Positions 34,458 through 63,444 of a DNA stretch of 64,000 nucleotides are shown here, in pieces. The notes beneath the pieces were generated by a model that searched no databases, was not told the DNA's origin, and was given only the letters and a program-made list of their open reading frames with translations. A program made the position numbers and the translations under genes. Within the stretch, counting starts at the first letter, position 1; the number at the start of each line of letters is the position of its first letter. The DNA is from Channallabes apus (taxonomy: Eukaryota; Chordata; Actinopteri; Siluriformes; Clariidae): positions 17,349,642 to 17,413,641 of the forward strand of contig CM060121.1 in assembly GCA_030522415.1 (NCBI GenBank), written 5' to 3'.

Positions 34458-34568
34458 CCTGCAATGGCTCGGCATCCTGTCCAGGTGTACCCTGCCTCAT
34501 GCCCTAAGTCTGCTGGGATAGGCTCCAGGCCCTGCGACCCTGTACAGGTATACATGATAATAGATGAT
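34118..34568. mobile_element. Two SINE 3' halves fused back to back
   Basis: 34118-34353 is the core-to-tail half of the DANA/Mermaid-like SINE on the minus strand. 34354-34568 is the core-to-tail half on the plus strand (from agtccgaagacatgcaggtt). The tails point outward and both heads are missing at the joint. A TG microsatellite lies inside the right half (34420-34455). It starts only about 25 bp after the Tc1 element ends. Confidence 0.75.
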
Positions 34569-51138
<16,570 letters not shown>

Positions 51139-53034
51139 AGACTTGCACATTTCAGTACATTGCTTTCATTTACACACTGTCTAAAATGGATGACGTGTGA
51201 TTATCAAATGTTGTTAGAACATTTAGAAAGTATTCAGCACGTTTTAAAAAGGTTAATTTGATCATCTGAATCCTAATATTATGTAATGCACACATACTGT
51301 ATATCATACGTACTGCATACATACGTGTTCCATTCTATTACTCAATTTGTAAAATGGAAGATGTGTACGGTAGATGAGTTCAACCAAAAGTAGTTGTATA
51401 CTTTTGTATGTTGTATATTATTGATATAATGATTGATACGTATAATGCATATAATAATATGCCAACACTACTCCAAATGTACAGCATAATTCAGTAAGAA
51501 ATACAAGTAAGAAATATACAAGACATCGATGGGTTTCAAGTACTGTATATAATTTTGTTTCTAATGTAAATATATTTATCTACATATCTATCTGTATATT
51601 TATTTACTTTTAGACTGCATAAGCAGCCACAATGCAGCTGTTTTAAACTTACATCATTCATGTTTTATAAGTACATGTTTTTTTTTATCAACCACTATTG
51701 GGACAGTATAATTCAGTATTGGTTTGATAAGGAGCTGAACAATAAATAACAATAATGTGATCTTTTAGGAAAGCTAAATCAAAACTAAAGTTTAAAGTTT
51801 GTCATTATTGTGCAACAAGCAGCATAGCCATCTAACAGTTCCAGGGGCCATCCTGAAGTCAGGGTGCTCTCTCTGGGTAAGGTTTTCCACGTTCTCACCA
51901 TATCAGTCTGGGTTCTCTCCTGGTTCTTTTTTTTTCTAGTACATCCCCTCTACTTGAATTAGATTCAAGTAGATCTAATTTGGTCTTTACACAGTTCCTA
52001 CCAAAGTCTTGTCAGTATTTGCATACATAGAATCAAAGTGGAAATACAATGGGATTGGAGCCAGCACAACATTCTTTCACAGCGATCCAAACACACTTTC
52101 TTGGCTACATAATACCTTTTGTAAACTGAGACATTTCTGGAGAGGATATCTGGAACAAAAACACATGATAAGCCTCAGGCTGAAAATGTGTAGCATCTCC
52201 CTCTGCCCCCTTAATTTCTTGCCTTTTTGTTTTTTTTGCCCATTTCTTTCCGCTTTTTGGGTGTATGTGGAAACAAATTATTCCATTTGTACAGCAGAAT
52301 ACCTTATGTCTGAACAACGATATACTTTACACAGCAATTTTACCTTTTTCATTTTCAGAACATTTGTTCCATACTAGTATGTGTATATTAGGTATATTTT
52401 CCTCATGTGTTTACTTCTGATGTAGTTTATTTTCGATTCTTGGTTCAGAAAACATTTTCTCTATACAGTTTTTATTATGACTATAAATAAAAGTGCTCAT
52501 TTTCTTACTTTATTAATATTGTTGTAATGTCAAATGCAAATGAGGTACATGGAGGACCAAGTCTAAATGAAAAACAAATAAAAACAAACATTAATAACAA
52601 GACAGTTAATAAATACAGTTATTTAAATAATTATAAAATTATCCTTATTATTTTTAAAAAATAATGTAAAATACATTTAGTTCTTGTTCTTTTCTGAAGA
52701 TACTACAGATTTATTTTCATGATCCCACATCATATTGAGGAGGCGTGTCAATAAAGTGTTACAATGTTTCTTTATAACTGATACTCTATTTTTAATTACT
52801 TTGTACTAAGCAGTACAAGTACTACTGAATAAACAGTACAAGGTGTTTACATGGTGTGAAGCCTCTGACTGGTAGTTTGTTTCAGTTTACAGCAGATTTC
52901 ATGTGATTTCAAGTTTCAAGTGGAAAATGAAAACAGAAATTAATAAGTAAATTAATTAGTGGGAGCCTATTTGAGATGTGAATTATTTACATATTTCTTT
53001 TCTTACATTTTCATCATACTGTAATGAACTTTAT
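51139..53034 (+). other. 3' UTR and downstream flank of hs3st6
   Basis: Candidate polyadenylation signals AATAAA lie at 51741-51746 and 52486-52491. I cannot tell which is used. No further exon was recognised; the 122-codon open frame at 52009-52377 has no family. Confidence 0.45.
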
Positions 53035-53046
53035 ATGAACTTGTGG

Positions 53047-53426
53047 GGCGGCGCGGTGGTGTAGTGGTTAGCACTGTCACCTTGCACCTCCAGGGTCCGG
53101 GTTCGATTCCCCGGCCAGGCTCGATTCCCGTCTCTGTGTGCATGGAGTTTGCATGTTCTCCCCGTGCTTGGTGGGTTTCCTCCGGGTACTCTGGTTTCCT
53201 CCCACAGTTCAAAGATATGCAGGTTAGGCTAATTGGCGTTCCTAAATTTCCTGTAGTGTGTGATTGGGTGTGTGAGTGTGTGTGCCCGGCGATGTGCCCT
53301 GTGATGGATTGGCACCCTGTCCAGGGTGTACCCCGCCTAGTGCCCGAAGTCTCCTGGGATAGGCTCCAGGTCCCCCGCGACCCTGAACACAGGATTAAGC
53401 GGTATAGAAAATGAATGAATGAATGA
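53047..53426 (+). mobile_element. SINE, DANA/Mermaid-like, full length, young
   Basis: It has a tRNA-like head with double B box (gggttcgattccc, then ggctcgattcccg), core and full tail ending in (gaat)n. atgaacttgtgg flanks it at 53035-53046 and 53427-53438, a 12-bp exact target duplication. A short internal repeat (gtgccc.gcgatg twice near 53281-53305) is present. Confidence 0.9.
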
Positions 53427-53438
53427 ATGAACTTGTGG

Positions 53439-56400
53439 TTTCAAAAGACCCAAAAATAAAACGATAATTACATTCATTTACAGAAATGCAACTGTAGTTA
53501 GAACAAACAAAGTGTACGCGAGCTACTATGTGACTTCAAATGTACCTCATAATAGATATGGTAGGAGCTGCACAACCTGCTTTTTACATAATGAATCCAG
53601 TATTTGATTATATAGCTGACATAATTGCACAGGTGTACTTTACCTAATCATTAAGCCCATTTTAATTCTTTTTTACACCTTAACTGTTAAATTCTTTAAT
53701 TGTGATTGGCCAGGTTTCTTTTTTTAATAACAGCTGGATTGAGAGTCATTCTACCTGCAAAGCCAAAGTATTGAATTAATTTTAATATGTTTTTGGCTCT
53801 TTTGAAGCAATGGATAAAATGTGCAGGTGTTAAAATGGAGGAGTGGACATTTATTTAGCAATTTGAGAAGAATACTCCTTTATCAGCTTTTTTTCCTCAC
53901 AGTCAGAGATTATTCTATAAATAAAATTTCCAACACCGAAAGGGTTAGGATAAAACTTAGGGTATATAGAGAGGGTATATAGTTTATAGCTATTATTATT
54001 AGTGTATTATAAGAAACGTTCATCATCAAATGTAACTATAGAGAAATGAAAAGCATGACGAGACGTGAGAGATAATGATTCATTAATCATTTATATTATC
54101 ATTTATATTAATTATTTTTTTATTAGAACCAAGTGTAATGCAGATTATTACCCTATTATACTGTAACAAATAGAAGGTGTAAGGTAGGAAAAAAACAAAA
54201 AAACAAGCAAACCAAAAATTTTTTTATTAAAGGCAGGATGTGTCAGATATAAATGGGTTCTATGCACATGATACAGTTGATCTTTTTTAACATCTCCAGT
54301 TATTTATCATGAATGCTTTGAAATCATCACACTGCCTGCGGTGATGACTTCTTGACTACATGGGCCTGTAAGGCCAGAATTTTTGATGTAAAATATGGTG
54401 GGCTTTTTTTTTTTTTAAATCAAGATGTCTGTCAGTGACAGATGATTAAATCAATAATGCTGAGGTAAAATATAAATATGGATGGAGTCAGCATGGACAA
54501 AAAAAGAGGAGGAAAACAGGAGATCATGCCTTAAATTTATGACCCTGTGGAAAATGATTCTACCACATTATTCTTGCTTGAGTCTTTCCTCATGTACTGG
54601 TAGGGGGTTTAAATAAATGTACTACAGAGCATACTGTATCTATTAATCTATTAATGGTTTATGTTCTCGTTTATTCCTGAAGATAAAATAAAAAGTTGTT
54701 TTATTCTTTTTTTTATCCAACATCATATTGACGGGGCCTCCATTATTAATTACTTTGTAACAGGGGGGCACTGCTACTGAACTTACTATACAATACAATA
54801 TGATAGTGAAAAAAATTCTTAATGGCTTTCCACATTTTGTCAGAAGTTTATTTCAAAATATAACTTGACTGACTAGGAAGATCACATGTGGAATCCGGAA
54901 TGTTCTTTGCAGAGCCATACAAAACTGTTTTTCTTTTTGAATCCCTAGAACTCTAGCCTTCTGAAAAAGAAAAACACTTCTGAGATGCAAAACGCATCAA
55001 CAGTGGCAAGTTAAGTGGTAATTTCACACTGAGCATTTATTTCTTGTTTACAAGTTCAGGCCACTGCTGAACCACTCCTTCAAGATAAATTGTAGTCGCA
55101 CTTAAGCCTTAATTAGTTCAATCATATGACTGATCCTACTGTTACCCACAATTTAACTCATGCCATAAGATCCTCCCATTGTGGGATCCTTGGCCTTATA
55201 AAAATGGCCCAAAAAATGTGTTTAGTCCCAGAAGGAAGACAAACATGCCAATTTGGTAGACATATGGCAGACTAATCAAGCCATGGCAATGAACAGGCAT
55301 GGCAGTAGGAGGATCTGAAGGAGTACTAAAAGATTTGCCTCTTGATTTGTGGGATTACAGCGTTAAAGTGGTTCTTCCTCACTGACACAATTAATGGTGG
55401 AGTGAATGGAAAAGCTCTCCATGTCTGCCAATATCCCGTTAAACTTGATGCATGGTTGGCATGGGACATCAGAAAGTGCATTAATAACCATTAAATATAT
55501 TAACTTTCAGCTAATACATTAAATCAGCAAAATGTAAGTACAAATTACAGTTTCTGGGTCTAAGATAATGTACTACGGTTTTAATCAATTTATTAAAACT
55601 ATTTTAATTCTGGTTAGACTCAGTGAATCCTGAGCTTGTCCTGGGAACACTGGGTGTGAGGCAGAAATGGAACCGGAAGCAATGCCAGACTATTGTAGTC
55701 CATCATGTACATACTTTCACATAGACATTTAAACCTAGAGGCAATTCAGCATAGAAGGTATACTTTCTTAGAAACTAGAGAACCTGTAGAAAACCTGTGC
55801 AGAGAGCTGGTCTGTGCTACCTGCTGTTCAATCATGCTTCCCCTCACTAATATTTTAAGAATAGATTTTAACCCACTGCCACTCAGTTGTGAATTTATAT
55901 TTTTTATATTGTCTGTCCAGGCTTCCATCTGTTATACATTCTTGATAGTATGTTCGAAAAAATGTAACCAAAAGGTTTTTTTTTTGTTTTTATTGATTAA
56001 TATGAAATTAACTGATTAGATCATGGAACTCATCCAATCAGGGTCATGTTTACAGCAAACAAATTGTTATTCCCTAATAGTTTTTATTCTGTTTGATGTA
56101 TATTTGAAAATTATTTCACCTGCAGAAATTATTAATAGGAATGATTAGACTTGGAGGTATTCACGTCTACTTTTTACAGACGTCTTCAGTATGCATATTC
56201 ACTGGGTTCTTTGATCACCAAAATATGTCAAAAGTTTGCATCTCAGAATCCTTTTTTCATTGTACAGCTACTTTAACTCCAGTTCCTTTGGAAATGTCCC
56301 ACTCTTATGAACTCTACATGAAATCTACAGGTAACTCAATTTCCACTGTTTTATAACAAAGGATTTACAGGTTTATTTCACAGAAGGTTAGCAAGATTTT

Positions 56401-56938
56401 TGTCACTTAGAAAGCCTGAGCAGGAAAAAAACATCACATTTTGTGATTGTAATGTAATTTGGATGTTAAATAAACATGCTTAATGAGTTTGTGAACAGCC
56501 CAATTAGGTTTCCTGTAATGGACCTCTTAATTTGTGATCAAAAGGACTAAATGAGAACAAAGCTCTTAAAATTCAAACTCTATAAAATATTTTGCACAAA
56601 AAAAAAAAAAAAATTATAAATAATGTTTGTGCTTTCTGTAAATCATTGATGGTCAAGTGAAGGTTGTATTGCTAATCTGATGTTTGGGATCAGCTTTCCT
56701 AATCACAGATATTTAGTCTGACAAACATGCTTTTGGAGAGTTGGTATTAAGCAAATTCTTGAAATATAAAAATGCAATAATTTTTTTTTAAGTAGGCAAT
56801 GATATGCATAAAATATTTCTTTCAAAATGTATGAAGGTCCCTTACTGGCTTTTTCAGAAATAAATTTTGAGCATTTGCCATAAGTCAGATATATTTTCGC
56901 CAATGTTTGGATTTTTTGCAATGAACAACCTGGAATTT
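53439..56938. other. Intergenic, nothing recognised
   Basis: 3.5 kb of AT-rich sequence. Open frames at 55705-56019, 56141-56356 and 56703-56921 match nothing I know. No MEIOB-like exon was seen. Confidence 0.5.
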
Positions 56939-57062
56939 TTTATTTATTTATTTACCTTTATTTAACCAGGCAAGACAGATTAAGAACAGGTTTCTTATTT
57001 ACAACTGTGGCCTGGCAACAAATGGAACTGGAAATAAATGCATGCTAGAGTAATTATATAAA
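56939..57062 (+). repeat. Dispersed fish repeat ('tttatttaaccaggcaag' type)
   Basis: Contains cctttatttaaccaggcaag and tttcttatttacaactgtgg, a motif I know as common in fish genomes. Family assignment uncertain. Confidence 0.45.
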
Positions 57063-57183
57063 AATTCTACAAAATACCCAGTGACATTGAAATAGATGAA
57101 AAACCCTAAATTAGTTCTGGTTCGGTTGCAGTTGTTTGCATATAGAAGTCATATACTATAGTTTGTTAAATAAAGCACATGTA

Positions 57184-58794
57184 CAGTGGTGTGAAAAACT
57201 ATTTGCCCCCTTCCTGATTTCTTATTCTTTTGCATGTTTGTCACACTTAAATGTTTCTGCTCATCAAAAACCGTTAACTATTAGTCAAAGATAACATAAT
57301 TGAACACAAAATGCAGTTTTTAAATGAAGGTTTACGTTATTAAGGGAGAAAAAAAACTCCAAATCTACATGGCCCTGTGTGAAAAAGTGATTGCCCCCCT
57401 TGTTAAAAAATAACGTAACTGTGGTTTATCACACCTGAGTTCAATTTCTGTAGTCACCCCCAGGCCTGATTACTGCCACACCTGTTTCAATCAAGAAATC
57501 ACTTAAATAGGAGCTACCTGACACAGAGAAGTAGACCAAAAGCACCTCAAAAGCTAGACATCATGCCAAGATCCAAAGAAATTCAGGAACAAATGAGAAC
57601 AAAAGTAATTGAGTCTGGTAAAGGTTATAAAGCCATTTCTAAAGCTTTGGGACTCCAGAGAACCACAGTGAGAGCCATTATCCACAAATGGCAAAAACAT
57701 GGAACAGTGGTGAACCTTCCCAGGAGTGGCCGGCCGACCATAATTAACCCAAGAGCGCAGAGACAACTCATCCGAGAGGCCACAAAAGACCCCAGGACAA
57801 CATCTAAAGAACTGCAGGCCTCACTTGCCTCAATTAAGGTCAGTGTTCACGACTCCACCATAAGAAAGAGACTGGGCAAAAACGGCCTGCATGGCAGATT
57901 TCCAAGGTGCAAACCACTTTTAAGCAAAAAGAACATTAAGGCTCGTCTCAGTTTTGCAAAAAAACATCTCAATGATTGCCAAGACTTTTGGGAAAATACC
58001 TTGTGGACCGACGAGGCAAAAGTTGAACTTTTTGGAAGGTGCGTGTCCCGTTACATCTGGCGTAAAAGTAACACAGCATTTCAGAAAAAGAACATCATAC
58101 CAACAGTAAAATATGGTGGTGGTAGTGTGATGGTCTGGGGTTGTTTTGCTGCTTCAGGACCTGGAAGGCTTGCTGTGATAGATGGAACCAAGAATTCTAC
58201 TGTCTACCAAAAAATCCTGAAGGAGAATGTCCGGCCATCTGTTCGTCAACTCAAGCTGAAGCGATCTAGGGTGCTGCAGCAGGACAATGACCCAAAACAC
58301 ACCAGCAAATCCACCTCTGAATGGCTGAAGAAAAACAAAATGAAGACTTTGGAGTGGCCTAGTCAAAGTCCTGACCTGAATCCTATTGAGATGTTGTGGC
58401 ATGACCTTAAAAAGGCGGTTCATGCTAGAAAACCCTCAAATAAAGCTGAATTACAACAATTCTGCAAAGATGAGTGGGCCAAAATTCCTCCAGAGCGCTG
58501 TAAAAGACTCGTTGCAAGTTATCGCAAACGCTTGATTGCAGTTATTGCTGCTAAGGGTGGCCCAACCAGTTATTAGGTTCAGGGGGCAATTACTTTTTCA
58601 CACAGGGCCATGTAGGTTTGGATTTTCTTTCTCCCTAAATAATAAAACCCCTCATTTAAAAACTGCATTTTGTGTTTACTTGTGTTATCTTTGACTAATA
58701 GTTAAGTGTGTTTGATGATCAGAAACATTTTGTGTGACAAACATGCAAAAGAATAAGAAATCAGGAGGGGGGCAAATAGTTTTTCACACCACTG
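57184..58794 (+). mobile_element. Complete Tc1-like transposon with IR/DR ends
   Basis: 1611 bp, flanked by TA (57182-57183 and 58795-58796). The ends are inverted repeats of about 215 bp, by eye around 90% identical, starting cagtggtgtgaaaaactatt on both sides. Each end holds an outer and an inner direct repeat (tgtgaaaaactatttgcccc, tgtgaaaaagtgattgcccc), the sites bound by fish Tc1 transposases. The single gene between them is open. Among the Tc1 copies in this window it is the only intact one. Confidence 0.95.
57563..58576 (+). CDS. Tc1-family DD34E transposase, intact
   Basis: 337 aa, the normal length for Tc1 transposases, acting in the nucleus to cut and paste the element at TA. The N-terminal bipartite helix-turn-helix (about 1-105) includes G-Y-K-A-I-S-K-A-L-G and a G-R-P linker (G-R-P-T-I, 56-60). 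The catalytic part has D150 (L-W-T-D-E-A), D241 (Q-Q-D-N-D-P-K-H-T) and E276 (S-P-D-L-N-P-I-E), with 34 residues between the last two. A G-G-G-S-V-M-V-W-G box follows the first Asp. No stop or frameshift interrupts it. The start at 57563 is the first ATG in the frame and gives the family's usual M-P-R-x-K-E opening. A fish locus can hold such a copy without it being active; that cannot be read from sequence. Confidence 0.93.
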   Translation: MPRSKEIQEQMRTKVIESGKGYKAISKALGLQRTTVRAIIHKWQKHGTVVNLPRSGRPTIINPRAQRQLIREATKDPRTTSKELQASLASIKVSVHDSTIRKRLGKNGLHGRFPRCKPLLSKKNIKARLSFAKKHLNDCQDFWENTLWTDEAKVELFGRCVSRYIWRKSNTAFQKKNIIPTVKYGGGSVMVWGCFAASGPGRLAVIDGTKNSTVYQKILKENVRPSVRQLKLKRSRVLQQDNDPKHTSKSTSEWLKKNKMKTLEWPSQSPDLNPIEMLWHDLKKAVHARKPSNKAELQQFCKDEWAKIPPERCKRLVASYRKRLIAVIAAKGGPTSY

Positions 58795-58986
58795 TATGTG
58801 CAATTAAAGTGTCATGTGATCTTAGCATAATTACACCTGCTCCTGGTACGATTGGTACGATCCTTTGGTTTGTTAGAGAACATAGTGTATGTAAAGACCC
58901 AGTATCATTAAGACCAAATATATATCAAAATTAAGTTTGGGGCACAATTCTGAAAAGTATCAAACTTTGGTTCTATAAAAATGTAC

Positions 58987-59353
58987 ATTCATTCATTCAT
59001 TCATCTTCTGTACCGCTTTATCCTCTATTCAGGGTCGCGGGGACCTGGAGCCTATCCCAGGAGACTTCGGGCACTAGGCGGGGTACACCCTGGACAGGGT
59101 GCCAATCCATCGCAGGGCACACACACATACACACACTCACACACTACGGGCAATTTAGGAACGCCAATTAGCCTAACCTGCATGTCTTTGGACTGTGGGA
59201 GGAAACTGGAGTACCCGGAGGAAACCCACCAAGCACGGGGAGAACATGCAAACTCCATGCACACAGAGACGGGAATCGCGCCTGGCCGGGGAATCAAACC
59301 CGGACCCTGGAGGTGCAAGGCGACGGTGCTAACCACTACACCACCGCGCCGCC
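58987..59353 (-). mobile_element. SINE, DANA/Mermaid-like, full length, double B box
   Basis: On the minus strand it is complete from ggcggcgcggtggtgtagtg to (gaat)n. taaaaatgtac (58976-58986) and taaaaatatac (59354-59364) flank it, an 11-bp target duplication with one difference. The open frames at 58981-59439 and 59052-59453 are SINE plus repeat, not genes. Confidence 0.9.
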
Positions 59354-59370
59354 TAAAAATATACATATTA

Positions 59371-59371
<1 letters not shown>

Positions 59372-59423
<52 letters not shown>
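59372..59423 (+). repeat. (AAT)n microsatellite
   Basis: About 17 perfect units, just beyond the head end of the SINE. Confidence 0.95.
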
Positions 59424-59425
<2 letters not shown>

Positions 59426-59459
59426 TATATACAGTATAGAGCATTATATCCATTTAAAG

Positions 59460-59897
59460 AAGTGAAACAAATGCTGGCCAGCACTGACTTTGCTTCTGGA
59501 GGCCATCCAGCAAAATGTCAGTGATTGGTAAGGAAGTCATTAGTCAGAGTAGCAGTCAAGAGACCAGTAGTAACTCTAAAAGAGCTGGAGGAGCACCTAG
59601 GATGGAGGAAGCTGTTGACAGAACAAACATAACACAAACACTGAGTTATGGATGAGTGGTGAATTCTATGAAATACAATTTGAGGTTTTCCAAAAAACAT
59701 TGTAGACTCAAAATCTTTCTTGAACTATTTGGCCTTAGCATACATGATTATATATGGGGAAAACTTAACACTATCCAACATAACCCTCAGGACACCAATC
59801 TCACAGTAAAGCATGGTGGTGGTAGCATCTTCCCGTTAGAGATTGTTATATTACAACATGTAAAAAGTTGAAGAGGTCTAATTTATACAAGCCACTG
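59460..59897 (+). pseudogene. Tc1-like transposase remnant
   Basis: Landmarks of another Tc1 family: ggaagtcattagtcagagta, ctctaaaagagctggagg, a segment for E-L-F-G and a Y-I-W-G region, then V-K-H-G-G-G-S near 59805-59830. It ends at tacaagccactgta like a Tc1 terminus. Heavily deleted. Confidence 0.65.
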
Positions 59898-60349
59898 TAG
59901 ATGTTCTCATTGATAGGATAAGATGTAGACAATGAGATCAGGAGATTAACCCCAGAAAAAAGTAAGGGCCTCTCGGTATGTATGCTGCAATCATAATCCT
60001 GCCATCATGACCACTGAACTGTAAATGTACCCTATATCTACCCGTATCAGTGTAACAGTAGGAAATAGCACCTGTCAGATAATCACGATGATATGAAGCT
60101 TTAGCATAAATATACACCACAAACACCACCATCACACTCACCAAGTGTAGAACAATTGAAGGTCTCGATAATTCCAAGCCCCTAATTACTGCTCATTAAA
60201 TATCAAATATGTAACTCGGAATTACTGAACATAATAAGAGATTGCAAGATGTCAAATAATAGATAAAGCTGTGCTGAAAGAACAGTGAATCAGATTACAC
60301 TCTCATCACCATTTATTGCACATTTGTTATGCAGATTCTCATTTGAGGG
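59898..60349. other. Intergenic, nothing recognised
   Basis: The open frame on - at 59938-60177 matches no family I know. Confidence 0.45.
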
Positions 60350-60530
60350 CGGGATTGTGGCTTAGTGGTTAGCACTGTCACTTTGCAGCGCCAGGGACTG
60401 GGTTCAAATCCCGCCACTGTGTGCATGGAGTTTGCATCTTTTCCCTGTGCTTGGTGGGTTTCCTCCGGGTACTTTAGTTTTGTCCCACAATCCTACAGAA
60501 TAAAGCGGTATAGACGATGAATGAGTGAGA
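60350..60530 (+). mobile_element. SINE with large internal deletion
   Basis: Head (gcttagtggttagcactgtc), single B box (gggttcaaatccc) and core run directly into the extreme tail (cagaataaagcggtatagac). About 150 bp of middle and tail are missing. Confidence 0.8.
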
Positions 60531-61707
60531 TTCGTACTTGAATAAATATATTTTTAATCCATGATAAAAAATCTGATCCCTCTAGGGTGTCAGGGTCAAC
60601 AGGAAGATTTCATTAAGAAAGCTGAGTAATATCATCGTGGCATCACTTGCATGAAGCTCGGAGACAGAACAGATGGGAGAAGTTTAACCGAACCTGTAGG
60701 AGATGATCTAGGCAATACAACATGGAAGAAAGCAAAAGAACATAAATATTGGCTTGGTGAAATGACATACCGTAAGGCTTAGATTTATTTAATTTCATTC
60801 TTTTTATACATGGCATTTCAACAAACATTTTGCCTCAGGGTCTTTGGCTTAGGCCAAGGAACAGATGGATTCCTAAAGCATTAAGAAACTATTCCCACCA
60901 CTAATGCTCTTGGATTAAATTAAATATTGAGATGAAAATATTTATGAAGCAAAGCCAGCTGAGGCCAAAAGGCCAAAAATGCTAAACTATTGGATCGGAC
61001 AAAATATACTCAATGTCAATCTAAAAAGCTGGCTTCAGTCTAAAATGCTTGGAAATCAATGGTCAACCAATATATCTTAACGACTGCCAATGCTGTTAAA
61101 CAGTCAGACTTTCAGAGGATTTTGTTCAATGGCCTCAAGACTCACTCTAGTTATGCAAACATTGACTGTTCTGCCCTCATGTGGACATACATACATAACG
61201 TCTTCACAGAATCCAAATATCCAGAGAAATTTGAGTTCAACCGATATATATTTTACAGTGTTCACAATTGTACATTTGTATGTAATGTACCTTATGAAAC
61301 ATGGATAACAGTATTTTCCTAACAGGTTTTCTGAGAATGAAGGTAATATCTCTCTAATATGAGCAGGACAAGACTAGGACAAAATTTGAGACCACTGACT
61401 ACATACTGTAATTTACACTGTAGTGTAAAGGTAGATGAATTTTACTTCTGCAGTAGGTTCCTTGTTCAGTCAGAAAAGTATTGATGTCTTTTCGATCTAT
61501 TTACAGTATACTGTATGTTTTATGTTGTATACAGTAGTTGATGTTTTTGCTTCTGCCAACTAAAATCCAACTCCAATGCGACACATCCTCGAAAACCTGC
61601 TAACCACATTGGCGAAAATAACATATTCCTGCAATTCTTTAAGAAATAACTCGTCATGGCATAAGTGCTGCTTCAATGTTGTGTAAATCCAAATAACTTA
61701 GTTTAGA
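60531..61707. other. Intergenic, nothing recognised
   Basis: The open frames at 61059-61322 and 61090-61308 overlap in different frames and match nothing I know. Confidence 0.45.
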
Positions 61708-61830
61708 GATATGTATGTGTGTGCACTCTGCGATTGGTTGGCACCCTGTCCAGGGTGTAAACGGCCTTGTGTCCAAAGTCTCCTGGGATAGGCTCCAGGC
61801 CTCTTAAATGATAATAAATGATAATTCATT
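61708..61830 (+). mobile_element. SINE tail fragment
   Basis: ggttggcaccctgtccaggg through tcctgggataggctccaggc, then a run of aaatgata. Head and core are absent. Confidence 0.75.
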
Positions 61831-62516
61831 CATTGTGAAATAATATGTATTTGTCTTTAATTGCCATTTTAATCTAATCACACAAGTGAAATAAATCAGT
61901 CAGAGTCAACATTGCTAGGTTAATTATTTTATTTCATCAACCATTCAATAATGGGTTGTATATTTCTTTTTTATTTAATGATCTCTTGTTCAGGAATTAT
62001 TTCATTGAGCTTTAGTACTTCATTATAACACCAAGATGTAATGCCTTACTGTAACTTTAATTACAGTAATCTATATTGTGTTCTATAGTAGAACCAAATT
62101 AACATTATTGCAAGATAACAGTATTGTGCTACATTGTTGCACTTTTCTTGAAGTGTGCAAATAAAGCATTTTGCGATATGTTTTACAGTTGCAGCTTGTA
62201 CTTAACAGGCTGTAATATATTTAAGGTAAAATCTAAAGATAATTTATAGCGTAAATACTGAACTTTTTTACGTTGATTGCATATTTATTCATACCCAATA
62301 TGGCTGAAAGTTTGTGGACAGCCTCTTGCTGTTATAACAACTCATATTTTTTTTTATATTGCTGTAGAGATTTGCGCTTATTTAGAAACATCAGTGAGGT
62401 CAGGAATCAATGTCAGGTGAGGAGACCAGGGGTGCAGCTAATGTTCCAGTTCATCCCTAAGGATGAAAAAGATTCACTTGTTGCCTAATGTATCCCTTTC
62501 ACTTCCAGCTGCCATT
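61831..62516. other. Intergenic, nothing recognised
   Basis: AT-rich, no recognised exon. Confidence 0.45.
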
Positions 62517-63245
62517 GTAATAATAATAATAATAATACATTTTATTTATAATGCACTTTATATTTTAAGCAAATTTCAAAGTGCTACAAATTATTTCAAC
62601 CCAAAAGCTCTGATAAAAAGATACGTTTTAAGACCAGATTTACAATCATCAACAGTCTGTGGCATCCTCGGATACCCTGGAAGAGCATTCCATAGTCTAG
62701 GTAGTGCTGAGCAAAAAGCCCGATCTCCCATAGTATGCAGTTTGGTCTTCGGTGGTTTCAGAAGATGAACTGAGACAGAGCGGAGGTTGCTGAAGTAATA
62801 AGATGTTTGTGAAGTAATAAGTTCTTTGAGATAAGGAGAAGCATTCCCATAGATGCACTGTTGGGTAAGAAGGGCAACCTTGTATTCAATTCTGAATGAA
62901 ACAAGGAGCCAATGAAGAGACTTAAGGATGGGCATAATATTGTAAAAAAAAAAAAAAAACCTTTTGAGGGCTTTTAGCAGAAATCCTAATGAGGAGTGCA
63001 TTGCAGAAGTCCAGCCTGGAGGAGACAAACGCATGGACTAACTTTTCCGCATTTGCAAATGTAAGTGCTTGACGCAATTTAGCAGTGTTCCTGAGGTGAA
63101 AGAAAGATGTCTTATGTAGATGTTTGATATGAGCCTGATACGTCAAATGAGAGTCAATTTTAACCCCAAGGTTAATAACAGATTTTGACAACGTGACATC
63201 CTGACCAGAACAGGTGATGCTAGATGTCCTAACCTCTAATAGATA
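62517..63245 (-). pseudogene. L2-like LINE, C-terminal reverse transcriptase remnant
   Basis: Minus-strand frames show the C-terminal landmarks of L2-clade reverse transcriptases: N-L-G-V-K-I-D-S-H-L, F-F-H-L-R-N, H-A-F-V-S-S-R-L-D-F-C-N, then in another frame S-L-H-W-L-L-V, M-G-D-R-A-F and L-W-N-A-L-P. The frame breaks at an A run (62943-62958), where around 25 residues of the usual protein are missing. The 3' tail is an (AAT)n on + at 62517-62536, i.e. (ATT)n at the end of the element. Confidence 0.8.
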
Positions 63246-63278
63246 GATTTCAAAAGAAATTGAAAATGTAGCTAGTGT

Positions 63279-63442
63279 GAGAAGGACCATATTGTAATGG
63301 CTGGACAACTGGGTTAGAGGAAGGCCAAAACTGCAGCTCTTGTGGGATTTTTCCAGGCTGCAGTGGTTAGGACATACTAAAACTGATCCAAGAAAGGAAA
63401 ACCGATGAACTACTGTAGCAACAGGCTCATGGGCGGCCAAGG
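63279..63442 (+). pseudogene. Tc1-like transposase N-terminal fragment
   Basis: ccatattgtaatggctggac, gcagctcttgtgggattttt and catgggcggccaagg match the order of the N-terminal coding part of a fish Tc1 family related to the copy at 3.7-4.0 kb. Only about 165 bp remain. Confidence 0.65.
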
Positions 63443-63444
63443 TT

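Noticed and set aside
34422..34500. Open frames with His-Thr repeats
   Set aside because: Translation of a TG/CA microsatellite within a SINE.
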